Shown: positions 35,300-44,400 of the stretch, in pieces
How positions within the stretch are numbered: position 1 is the stretch's first letter
How the letters are laid out: each line of letters starts with the position of its first letter
Source: Paracoccaceae bacterium
Lineage (GTDB): Bacteria; Pseudomonadota; Alphaproteobacteria; Rhodobacterales; Rhodobacteraceae
Direction: 5' to 3'
DNA length: 64,000 bases
Assembly: GCA_022823605.1 (NCBI GenBank)
Contig: JAJEHS010000003.1
Coordinates: 62,001 to 126,000, forward strand
Program-made: the position numbers and the translations under genes
Notes under the pieces: generated by a model
What the model saw: the letters and a program-made list of their open reading frames with translations, nothing else
What the model was told of the DNA's origin: nothing
Database searches by the model: none

Positions 35300-36823
35300 A
35301 TGGCAAGAAAGTCGTCTCGTGCAGGGGGAAGGGCTGCAAGAGTTGCAAAAAGGGTCGCCGAGGAACCGGAAGTAAATCCAGCACCCCCAGGTCAGATTGG
35401 TGGACAGTACAAACCTCTAACTGAAGAGGGTATTCGAAAAATCTATGACAATGCCCTGAAGTTTCTGGAAGAATTGGGAATGGGAGATGCTCCTGATTTT
35501 CTGGTTGATGCCTGTGTCAAGAAAGGTGCACGCGTCAATTCGCTGGGGAGATTGTGTTTTTCCAGGTCAATGATTGAGGACATCATATCCGGGGCTGCCA
35601 AGAAAATAACCCTGAATGGCAGGGATGAAACCCGGTCCATTGAAGTTGGTGGCAACAAGGTTCACTTCGGAACCGGCGGCGCAGCTGTACAAACCCTTGA
35701 TATTGATACCGGGCTATATCGCCCTTCAACCCTGCAGGATCTTTACAATTTTACCCGTTTACAGGATAAGCTCAACAACATCAGCTGGTTTGCCAGATGT
35801 TGTGTTGCAACGGATTTACCAAATAATTACGATTTGGATGTCAATACAGCCTTTGCACTGGCCAAGGGCACAACAAAACCGGTAGCCACTTCCTTCTTCA
35901 TTCATGAACATGTAGAGCCTGTTGTAAAGATGTTTGACATGATTTCAGGAGGCGAGGGGAAATTCAGCCGAAGGCCATGGTGTTTTGTTCACATCAGCCC
36001 GATAATTTCTCCTTTCAAGTATGGTCAGGATGCTGTTGAAGTCTGCCAGCAATGTATACGGCATAACCTGCCGGTAAATTGTATTACGGCAGCTCAATCT
36101 GGGGCAACGGCACCCGCTCCACCGGCCGGATTTCTGGTAACTTCAGTGGCGGAAACACTGGCTTCCCTTGCCATGGTGAATTGCTTCAAGCCGGGTTATC
36201 CCATGGTCTTTTCCAATTGGCCGTTTGTCGTGGACCTGAGAACCGGAGCCTTTTGCGGTGGAGGTGGTGAAACGGCCATCATGAATGCTGCCAGTGCCCA
36301 AATTACCAATTGGCTCGGGCTTCCATCGGGTGTTGCCTCCAGCATGAGTGATGCCAAGGCGGTTGATGCCCAAATGGGAGTGGAAAAGGGAATTACCGCC
36401 CTGTCAGCTGGTTTGGCAGGAGCCAACATGGTTTTTGAGAGCAGCGGTATGATGGCCTCTATTTTGGGTTGTTCGTTTGAAGCATTCATCCTAGATAATG
36501 AGATGCATTCCCATATTTACCGATCTATCCGAGGTATTGAAGTCAATGATGACACCATCAGTTATGATGCCATAACCGATGCAGTATTGGGAACAGGGCA
36601 TTTTCTGGGAGATGGTGTAACGATGGCGGCAATGCAGCGCGATTACTTCTATCCAAGCATTGCCGATCGTGACCCCCCGATATCTTGGGCAGAGAGGGGA
36701 GCTCCCGACATCTGGCATATCGCCAAGGAAAAAGTTCGGGATATTCTGGATAATTACTATCCAGTGTATATTCCCTCTTCAGTCGAGGAGGAAATCAAAC
36801 GCCACTACAGCATCTTCATTTGA
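35300..36823 (+). CDS. trimethylamine methyltransferase (MttB) family protein, pyrrolysine-free
   Basis: This 507-residue TIM-barrel protein matches the MttB superfamily (VHFGTGGAAVQTLDIDTG, ISPIISPFKYGQDAVEVC, SMSDAKAVDAQMGVEKGITALSAGLAGANMV in two pieces, GIEVNDDTISYDAI, GTGHFLG, ending with many charged residues). The frame is open throughout, with no in-frame TAG, so it belongs with non-pyrrolysine members such as MtgB that demethylate quaternary amines (glycine betaine, carnitine, proline betaine). A basic, disordered N-terminus (MARKSSRAGGRAARVAKR) is unusual. GGAGG lies upstream of ATG 35300. No cognate corrinoid protein gene is nearby. Substrate inferred only. Confidence 0.9.
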   Translation: MARKSSRAGGRAARVAKRVAEEPEVNPAPPGQIGGQYKPLTEEGIRKIYDNALKFLEELGMGDAPDFLVDACVKKGARVNSLGRLCFSRSMIEDIISGAAKKITLNGRDETRSIEVGGNKVHFGTGGAAVQTLDIDTGLYRPSTLQDLYNFTRLQDKLNNISWFARCCVATDLPNNYDLDVNTAFALAKGTTKPVATSFFIHEHVEPVVKMFDMISGGEGKFSRRPWCFVHISPIISPFKYGQDAVEVCQQCIRHNLPVNCITAAQSGATAPAPPAGFLVTSVAETLASLAMVNCFKPGYPMVFSNWPFVVDLRTGAFCGGGGETAIMNAASAQITNWLGLPSGVASSMSDAKAVDAQMGVEKGITALSAGLAGANMVFESSGMMASILGCSFEAFILDNEMHSHIYRSIRGIEVNDDTISYDAITDAVLGTGHFLGDGVTMAAMQRDYFYPSIADRDPPISWAERGAPDIWHIAKEKVRDILDNYYPVYIPSSVEEEIKRHYSIFI

Positions 36824-36879
36824 GAACCTGAGGATATCAGATACAAACTTGGAGTCCTAACTGAATTCGCCCGAAAATT

Positions 36880-38175
36880 TCAAAGCCCCCACCAGGTATT
36901 CAGTAGGGGAAGGGAACCTGCAAAACTACCTGTCCCAAGTATTTCCTCAATTCTGAGACATTCATTCCATTTGGCCATGCGTTCCGATCTTGAAAAGGAT
37001 CCGACCTTGAGTTGTCCACAACCAAGCCCCGTAGCCAGATGAGATATGGTTACATCTTCGGTTTCCCCTGAACGGGCTGAAACGATGGTATTCCACCCGA
37101 TGGACTCGGCAACTTTGTATGCTTCAATCGCCTCAGTTACTGTTCCGGCCTGGTTAACCTTCAGCAGCAGGGAATTACAGGCTCCTTCTTGATGTGATTC
37201 CCTCACCAATTGTCCGGAAGTTACCAGATAATCATCCCCGACTATTTGGTATTTTTTCCCAAACCTTCTTGTGAATTCGATCATCCCTTCAGGATCATTT
37301 TCCGCCATTGGATCTTCTATCGAAACAATGGGGTACGCAGCCAACCATCCTCCCAGAATCTCAATCCATTGTTCGGCAGTATATTCCTTGCGTTCTAATC
37401 CCAACCGATACATGTTGTTCCGATAGAATTCCGAAGATGCAATATCAAGGGATATAACCACACGATCGCCAGGTTTTTCTCCAACCTCTTCCATGGCCCT
37501 GACAAGCATTTCCAATGCTTCCTCATTACTATCGAAATCAGGCCACCACCCACCCTCATCGGCAACACCGGCCAATTTCCCTTTCTGTTTGAGTAATGAT
37601 CCTGCACAGTGATAGATTTCCGAAGTAACCTCCAACGCTTCGGCAAAACTTGAAGCCTTGGGAACCATGATCATGAAATCCTGTATATCAACCCTGTTGG
37701 AAGCATGGGCTCCTCCTCCAAATATCTGAATTTCAGGTAGCGGTACAAGTGGTTTTGAATCTGTAATCCTTGAGAATAGTTTCCAAAGGGGAACCCCCTC
37801 AGAACGTGCCCAAGTGTTATAAAGTGCCAATGAAATTGCAACCAGGGTATTGCCACCGTAATTCGATTTTTGTCTTGTCCCATCCTCAGCAATAAGTAAT
37901 CGATCAATGTCAGCAGCTTCATCAAGGTTTCTTCCAATCAACCGAGGACTTATCTCGCTTGCAATCACTTGCAGCGAGCGGTTTACATCCTTCCCCTGAA
38001 GGGATTGTCCTCCATCTCTCAATTCAATTGCTTCTCTTTTGCCTTTGGAAGCTCCAGCTGGAGCAAGACCTCGTCCCAAGATGCCATTGGAAGATTCAAC
38101 CTCAACCTCAACCGTTGGAAAACCTCTTGAATCCCAAATTCTTCTGGCTCTTATATTTTGAATCTTTGCTGTCAA
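36880..38175 (-). CDS. enolase paralogue with altered active site
   Basis: This 431-residue protein has the full enolase fold and keeps the metal and acid/base residues: H157 in GGGAHASN, E207 in DEGGWWP, D244 in SLDIASSEF, E287 in SIEDP, D314 in VGDD, K339 in LLLKVNQ and K390. Several otherwise strict residues differ: GGxHADN reads GGAHASN, QEFM reads QDFM (D166), SHRSGETED reads SARSGETED (A367), and the KTGS motif reads KVGS. It may therefore act on something other than 2-phosphoglycerate. It follows the kinase gene by eight bases in one operon and converges on the MttB-like gene. Confidence 0.85.
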   Translation of the reverse strand: MTAKIQNIRARRIWDSRGFPTVEVEVESSNGILGRGLAPAGASKGKREAIELRDGGQSLQGKDVNRSLQVIASEISPRLIGRNLDEAADIDRLLIAEDGTRQKSNYGGNTLVAISLALYNTWARSEGVPLWKLFSRITDSKPLVPLPEIQIFGGGAHASNRVDIQDFMIMVPKASSFAEALEVTSEIYHCAGSLLKQKGKLAGVADEGGWWPDFDSNEEALEMLVRAMEEVGEKPGDRVVISLDIASSEFYRNNMYRLGLERKEYTAEQWIEILGGWLAAYPIVSIEDPMAENDPEGMIEFTRRFGKKYQIVGDDYLVTSGQLVRESHQEGACNSLLLKVNQAGTVTEAIEAYKVAESIGWNTIVSARSGETEDVTISHLATGLGCGQLKVGSFSRSERMAKWNECLRIEEILGTGSFAGSLPLLNTWWGL

Positions 38176-38183
38176 GGCACAAG

Positions 38184-39191
38184 CTATCCTATACCGGAAA
38201 ATTGGGCATTGATGGTTGATTGAATAGAATTCTGTGGTGAAAGAATCAGGGGAATCACTATTTGCCTGACACCCTTCTCTTGGTCTGGGTTCAAATACTC
38301 AACCGGTGATTTACCATCCACTCTGGCCAGACCTAACATGGGAAGCAATTTGGCAACTCGTCGACTGAAATCCTGCTTGTTTTCCCAATGTACAAACTCA
38401 TTATAACACTCGAAGAAACTAAGGGCAGCTTCCTCCAAGCCCTTCTTGAATTGGGGAGAATAAACGGCCTTGAGAAAGAAATGGTTAAGACAAAAGGCCA
38501 CATCAAAAGCAGGTTCTCCCATTGTTGCACATTCAGCGTCAATCAGGATCGGTTCACCGGATTTCACAAGTATGTTTTTGGGTGATACATCGCCATGAAC
38601 CAAGGTTTTGTTAGCATCCGCCAGCTGTTTGGCCACTCCATCAAAAATGGGTTTGAGGTCAGGATGCTTGGAACCGGTATAAAGGATATAGGGTTCTATT
38701 CTCATGTGGTAAAACACATCCTTCTTCAAAAACTCGGAACTGTTGAACGTGCTTTCCCCGGTATGGGACTGAACTTTACCAAAGGTTTTTCCGACTTTTT
38801 CAGCAATAGAAACGTCGGGTGGAAATTTAAAAAGCTTTTCTTTCCAGACGAAACAATCATCACCGCCAACGTAATCCATGGCAAAACCACCGGATTTTTC
38901 GGAAAAACCAAACATTTTCGGGGTATTTTCGGGGATGATGGTTTCTGCCAGCCTTAGCCATTCATATTCACACTTGTTTCTGTAAACTGGAGCAAACCAA
39001 TCAGCTTCAACCCGCATTTTGGGAAGAGCAAATTTGGCACAGTATTTATGCTGGTCTGTTTCGACCAGGGCCACGTCCGAAGCAACACCTCCGGTAAGGG
39101 GTTTTACAGATTGAATCTGTGATTTATGCCTGATCAAGCCAAGATCCATCAATAGATCAGCAACTCTTTCATTCAAATTCACTTCAGTCAT
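38184..39191 (-). CDS. aminoglycoside-phosphotransferase/choline-kinase-like kinase
   Basis: This 335-residue protein has the protein-kinase-like fold of small-molecule kinases: nucleotide lysine in HKYCAKFALP, the catalytic loop HGDVSPKNILV and the metal loop PILIDAECATMGEPAFDVAFCLNHF (two pieces). It phosphorylates a hydroxyl of an unknown small molecule. ATG 39191 is chosen (MTEVNLNERVADLLMDLG); the longer frame from 39290 would add a hydrophobic stretch with no family support. It is the first gene of an operon with the enolase paralogue, suggesting kinase then dehydratase as consecutive steps. Confidence 0.85.
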   Translation of the reverse strand: MTEVNLNERVADLLMDLGLIRHKSQIQSVKPLTGGVASDVALVETDQHKYCAKFALPKMRVEADWFAPVYRNKCEYEWLRLAETIIPENTPKMFGFSEKSGGFAMDYVGGDDCFVWKEKLFKFPPDVSIAEKVGKTFGKVQSHTGESTFNSSEFLKKDVFYHMRIEPYILYTGSKHPDLKPIFDGVAKQLADANKTLVHGDVSPKNILVKSGEPILIDAECATMGEPAFDVAFCLNHFFLKAVYSPQFKKGLEEAALSFFECYNEFVHWENKQDFSRRVAKLLPMLGLARVDGKSPVEYLNPDQEKGVRQIVIPLILSPQNSIQSTINAQFSGIG

Positions 39192-39330
39192 AAAATTCAG
39201 CCAATTTTGTTCAAGCCAACAAAAAATAATCCAAGTTCCAATAAAATAAAACAGGTAAATTCCCGACCAGCAGATTTTTCTTATCAGCAAACAATTTGAC
39301 CATTATTTTTTATGAGGAAGGAGAACCACC

Positions 39331-39612
39331 ATGCATGAAAATTTCGACGAAACCTTGAAAGAGATTATTCAAAAACGGCTTGAACCAGCGAAGATAGTTA
39401 ATCTGAGTTGCAAGGAAGACCTCGATGCCGATGGCGATCCCATCTTCCGTATCAGGGTGGTCTTCAAGGCTGAAGATAATCTTTTGGATTCCAACAAAAC
39501 CTTTGGATTGGCCCGACACTTGCGGGAAACCATGGGCAAGATATTTGTAGAAAGACATCCCATTTTTTACTTCTCGACTAAGGAAGAAGACAAATCAATT
39601 GCAACCAGCTGA
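39331..39612 (+). CDS. small protein paired with a HEPN protein
   Basis: This 93-residue acidic protein begins MHENFDETLKEIIQKRL and has a DLDADGDPIFRIRVVFK core. I recognise the D-x-DGDP-I-x-R-V-x-VVF pattern from small proteins encoded just before HEPN-domain proteins in other proteobacteria, but no function is established. It has no nucleotidyltransferase GS motif, so it is not a classical MNT partner. Its last 14 bases overlap the HEPN gene, implying translational coupling. It may neutralise the HEPN protein, which is inference. Confidence 0.6.
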   Translation: MHENFDETLKEIIQKRLEPAKIVNLSCKEDLDADGDPIFRIRVVFKAEDNLLDSNKTFGLARHLRETMGKIFVERHPIFYFSTKEEDKSIATS

Positions 39613-40042
39613 TCTAATTGAAACCGCTCCGGGATTGGTTAATCTGAATCAGGAAAATCCAAGTCAGGCGGACCTGAATAGGGCGTTGAGTACTGCCTAT
39701 TATGCGCTGTTTCATGCTCTCTGCTTAAATTGTGCCGATACCAGGGTTGGTTCAACCGAAAACGACAGAAGTCAACCTGCTTGGCAACAGGTTTATAGAT
39801 CTCCCAATCATAAAACCGTAAAAAGCAGATGCAGAAGTAATGAAATGTCTCGATTTTCTAGAGGCATACAAGGTTTTGCCGACACTTTTGTAGAACTTCA
39901 AGAAAAGCGCCATGAGGCTGACTATGACCTTTTTTTCTCGCTTGATCGTAGTGATGTCCTTATCTACATTGCTGATGCTGAAGTCGCAATCGGGAAATTG
40001 CAGGAATCAGATCTTCGTGACAGAACAGCCTTTGCTGTATAG
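39599..40042 (+). CDS. HEPN-domain protein
   Basis: This 147-residue helical protein has the HEPN-type core NRALSTAYYALFHALCLNCAD near residue 28, and QEKRHEADYDLFFSL near 112. A Y-R-SPNH stretch (residues 66-71) gives R-x3-H, close to the R-x4-6-H motif of HEPN ribonucleases but one residue short, so RNase activity is uncertain. The start is a TTG at 39599 within the end of the partner gene. The pair stands 167 bases upstream of a SbcDC-like operon on the same strand. A toxin-antitoxin or defence role is plausible but unproved. Confidence 0.65.
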   Translation: MQPADLIETAPGLVNLNQENPSQADLNRALSTAYYALFHALCLNCADTRVGSTENDRSQPAWQQVYRSPNHKTVKSRCRSNEMSRFSRGIQGFADTFVELQEKRHEADYDLFFSLDRSDVLIYIADAEVAIGKLQESDLRDRTAFAV

Positions 40043-40208
40043 GTTACAATGATCAATCTAACCAATTAGCTGAATTATTTTTCAAGCAAATAATCTTACC
40101 GAATTTATCTACCGGCAAGAATCTCCTAACACTTGTCATCAACTTGAAAGTTCTCTATTGGCATATAAACTTTAAGGTTCACTTTTCATAAACCCCAACG
40201 GGGAAAGC

Positions 40209-41474
40209 ATGTTTCGTTTTGTCCATACTGCAGATTTGCATCTTGATTCACCTCTTAAATCCCTGGCTTTAAGAGACCCTGAATTAAAGCGGCAAGTTGG
40301 CATTGCCACCAGGGAAACTTTTACCAGAATTGTAAATCTTTGTATTGAAGAAAAGGTTGACGCACTTTTGATAGCAGGCGACCTCTATGACAGCGATCAG
40401 ACTTCAATGTATACAGCTCGGTTCCTTGCCAATCAGATGCTAAGATTGCATCAGGAAGATATCAGGGTTTTCATTATCAAAGGCAATCATGATGCGAGTT
40501 CGGTGATAACCGGGCAACTAGTTTTCCCTGATTCGGTAAAGATATTCTCAACCAAGGTCGAGACGGTTAACATTACCAAGGGTGATTTGAATATTGCCAT
40601 CCATGGGGTTAGTTTTTCGAATAGACCAGTCCCGGAATCTCTTGTCCCCAAATTTCCAAGCCCAAGTCAGGGTATGTTTAACATTGGAATGCTCCATACA
40701 AGCCTCGGAGGTGCCCAAGGTCATGATATCTATGCCCCAAGCAACATTAATGAATTACAACAGGTTGGATACGATTATTGGGCTTTGGGCCATATTCACA
40801 AACAGTCTTGGCACAAGGGAGAAACCACTGTCGTAATGCCGGGAATTCCGCAGGGCCGAAACATTGGCGAAGACGGTGAAAAAACCGTTTCCTTGGTTTC
40901 AGTAGATGAAACGGGCATTACGGATTTACAACAGGTATCTCTTTCAGTTTTGCAATTTGAAAGAGTGAAGATTGATGTTTCAGATATAGCCGAATGGAGA
41001 GAACTGGTCGAAACAATCCACAAGAGTATTCAACAATTAATGCAAACTCTTTCCCATAAAATTTATGTCTTGCGGTTAAATCTGGTTGGTACAACCGACC
41101 TGAATTGGAGGATCAGAAGAGATTCAGGAATTCTGCTGGAGGAAGCACGTAGAATAGTCGATGATAACCATGAATTCTGGATTGAAAAAGTGGAGATCCA
41201 TACGCATGGCAAGGCATTGAACGATAACAGCCAGGTTAATTCTGGTACCTTAGCCAATCTTGCATTTTTGGAAGACATGGAAGCTCCACCTTCAGTACAG
41301 AAGGAAATAGAAGACTATACCGAAACAATTCTAAGAGCTCTTCCAACACCTTCGAAGAAGGTATTGGGAGATACTGAAGAAGAAAGAAACAAAATAATCG
41401 AAGAACTATTGAAGGAAGGGATTTCAGATACTCTAGCATACCTGAGAAATCCGGATTCAGAGGCAAAGCAATGA
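40209..41474 (+). CDS. DNA repair exonuclease, SbcD/YhaO-like metallophosphoesterase
   Basis: This 421-residue protein has the full calcineurin-like nuclease motif series: HTADLHLDSP, AGDLYDSDQT, IKGNHDASS, LHTSLGGAQGHD and ALGHIHKQ. It resembles YhaO/SbcD nuclease subunits that work with SMC-like ATPases. ATG 40209 follows GGGGAAAG. The next gene, an SMC-like ATPase, starts within its stop codon (ATGA), so the two are a complex. The C-terminal 170 residues are helical and probably dock on the ATPase coiled coil. Confidence 0.92.
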   Translation: MFRFVHTADLHLDSPLKSLALRDPELKRQVGIATRETFTRIVNLCIEEKVDALLIAGDLYDSDQTSMYTARFLANQMLRLHQEDIRVFIIKGNHDASSVITGQLVFPDSVKIFSTKVETVNITKGDLNIAIHGVSFSNRPVPESLVPKFPSPSQGMFNIGMLHTSLGGAQGHDIYAPSNINELQQVGYDYWALGHIHKQSWHKGETTVVMPGIPQGRNIGEDGEKTVSLVSVDETGITDLQQVSLSVLQFERVKIDVSDIAEWRELVETIHKSIQQLMQTLSHKIYVLRLNLVGTTDLNWRIRRDSGILLEEARRIVDDNHEFWIEKVEIHTHGKALNDNSQVNSGTLANLAFLEDMEAPPSVQKEIEDYTETILRALPTPSKKVLGDTEEERNKIIEELLKEGISDTLAYLRNPDSEAKQ

Positions 41475-44400
41475 GATTAAACAAGTTGCATATGTCCAAG
41501 TACGGAATGTTCACCGGCAAGGTTCTGGATTTTGGAGAAAGAGCATCTGAACTGCCGGATTTTCATATAATCTTTGGATTGAACGAGACCGGTAAAACCA
41601 CTTCCTTGGAAGCTTGGCTTGATTTTCTTTTTGGTATCAAGCGTGGTTCACCCTATGGATACAAGCATTCAACAGCAATGGAAATTCAGGCAACATTGGA
41701 AAAGGACAACAATCTGGTCGAGTACAAAAGGATCAAGAAGACAAAAGATTCCCTACTTGATCTGGAAGATGAAATTGTACCGGACTCGGTATTGAATGCC
41801 TTACTTGGAGGCTATACCCGGCAGGACTATGAAATTCTATTTACTGCCAACGATCAAACGCTTGAAAGGGGTGGAAATGAAATCCTGGCAAGCAAGGGAG
41901 ATCTGGGGAAATTGTTATTTTCTGCCAGTGCAGGAATGGCCGACCTCAGCGAACGATTGCTGGAATTGCAGCAGATCAATGATCAGTTCTACAGGAAGGG
42001 AACAACTAAAAACCTGTTGAATCAAATCAAGGTCGAGCTGGCAGAACTGAAAGGTGAATGGCAGGAAAAGGACAAGGTAGCTGCTGATTATAAGGTTCTG
42101 GCAAGAAATTATGAAGAGGCTCAGGTTAATCTTGAACTTGCCAGAGAAAACTTGGGCTCATTTAAAACCGAACTGGCTCAAGTGGAAAGGAAAATAGATG
42201 CCCTAGGATGGGTTGGTTTCCTGTCGGACATACAGGATGAGCTGCGAGATTTCAAGGAATTGCCCTTACCTCCACAGAATTGGAGAAAGATCCTGGATGA
42301 CTGGAACCAGGAAAGGATCGAAACCAATGGCCGATTGGACCAGTTGACCAAGGAAATCCAGCGGATGGAAAAAAAATTAAGTTCCAATGTAGTTGATGAA
42401 AAAGCACTTGATCTGGAATCCAGGATCTTCAAAACCAAGACACTTCAAGCATCCTATAAATCAGTAATCAAGGACCTTCCACGAAGAATTGACAGGAAAA
42501 ACGAACTGAGGGCAGAAGTATTGAATTTGACTGGTCAGCTTGGACTGGAATACAGTGATGGTAATGGAAATCTGAAATTACCTGATTCCGCTACAATTGG
42601 TTTGGTACGGGATCTGATGCAGGAAAATTCCGGTATTGAGGCGAATTATCGCACTGCCCGGGAAGAACTTGGAAAAGTCACCGAAGAGGTGGACTCCATC
42701 AAGGCCCAACTTGATCAGGCTGGAGATCTGGATCAGGAAATAGTAACGATTGAATCAGTTTTGCGGGAAATCAGGAAAAATGATCCCCGTACACTTCTTG
42801 AAAACACCTCCAAGGACATTCTGGATATTGAGGGTGAAATCGAAAGTGGTTTGCAAGATTTGCTTCCCTGGAAAGATGATTATCACGTCCTGCAAGATTT
42901 GAGTTGCCCTTCAAAACAGGAAATCGGATTGATGCAAAAGCAATTCGAGGAGACCAATCGGGAATTCCGGGAGACCAAGGCACGAAAGGAAAATCTGGAA
43001 CAGGATATCCGGACACTGGAAAATTCCCTCAACGAGATGGAATCTGAAGAAGTTACCTTCGAAGATTTGGCAAAATCAAGAAACAGACGGGAGAATCGTT
43101 GGGCAAAGCACAAAAGCACCTTGGATATTGCAACTGCAGAACAATTCGAATTGGCCATGAGAAGCGATGACCAAATCACCTCACGTGCAGCAGAACAAAA
43201 GGCAAGCAAGGTTGTGAGATCGGATAGAGAAGCAAAAATCAAGGAGTTGCATGACCGATTGGATGTTGAAAAACAAAAATGCCAAGATCTGGAAAAGGAA
43301 ATCGAAACTCAGATTGCTGCCAGAAACGATTTGTTTGCAATTATTCCCGGTTTGGAAAGCCTGCAAACCACCGATGAATTCATAAGTTGGCTTGAACGTC
43401 GTAGTGAAATATTGGGCACTATAAGAAAACTCCAATCACTACAGACCAGAAGGAATTATTATGGAGAAGAAGCAAAGCGATTGCAGGATACCCTTATACT
43501 TGCCCTGAAAGAGGCGAAAATAAACTGCAAGGATCATTGGAATTTGGAAACCCTTATATCGACCGCTGAGAACCTTATTGAAAGACATAAGGAAATAAAG
43601 TCATTGAGGGATCAGCATTTGAGGGCAAAGGTGGATCACCAGGCAAGATTGAAAGTATTTGACGAGGCTGAAGCCAGTAAATCCAAGTGGTCGGAGCAAT
43701 GGGAAATAGCATGCCAGAGAACAGTATTTGGTGAATCCACCATACCCCATGTTTCCGAGATGAAGGAAATCATCACTACTCTGGACCAATTGATTCCCAA
43801 GGTATCAGAATTGAACAGCCTGATGGATAGAATTGAAAAAATGAAGGTCGACGAGAACAGGTTTACCCAAAATGTCAGGGAATTGGCTCATGAATTGGGG
43901 ATTGAAGGTGATGATGTCCTCAAATTGTGGAATTCTGTTGATGAGCATGTCCATAACAACCTCAGGATTCACAGCGATAACAAGAATACCAAGTTTGATC
44001 TCGAAAATAGAATAGAAGAAAAGCAGTACCTTGAAGAGGATTTAAGCAGAATTAATAAGAATATTGAGGAGTTTGGTATTCCCTATGGTGAGAAAAATCT
44101 TGAAGCAATCAGGAATTGTTGTGCAAGTGCCGAGCGTTACCAGGAACTGAAAACAGAAGAAAAAAAGATTCTGGAAAATATTCGGAAGGCAATGGAATTG
44201 CCCACGAAACAGGAAGCTATAGAACTGGTAAAGGATCTGGACCTGGCTGAACTTGAAAGTGAAAAAGGTTCCCTTGAAGGCAAACTGAGAGAATGTGAGA
44301 TTGTACGTGACGAAAGGCTGGCAACATTGGGTGAGGCACGAAGGGAATTGGAAACAGTTTCAGGCGATGATTCGGTTGCTCATATCAAGGAAAGTCATGA

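Noticed and set aside
35300-36823. Pyrrolysine-containing MttB with an in-frame amber codon
   Set aside because: The reading frame is open from start to stop with no internal TAG.
42883-43242. Serine-rich antisense frame within the YhaN-like gene
   Set aside because: Serine/leucine-rich composition is what antisense reading of coiled-coil codons produces.
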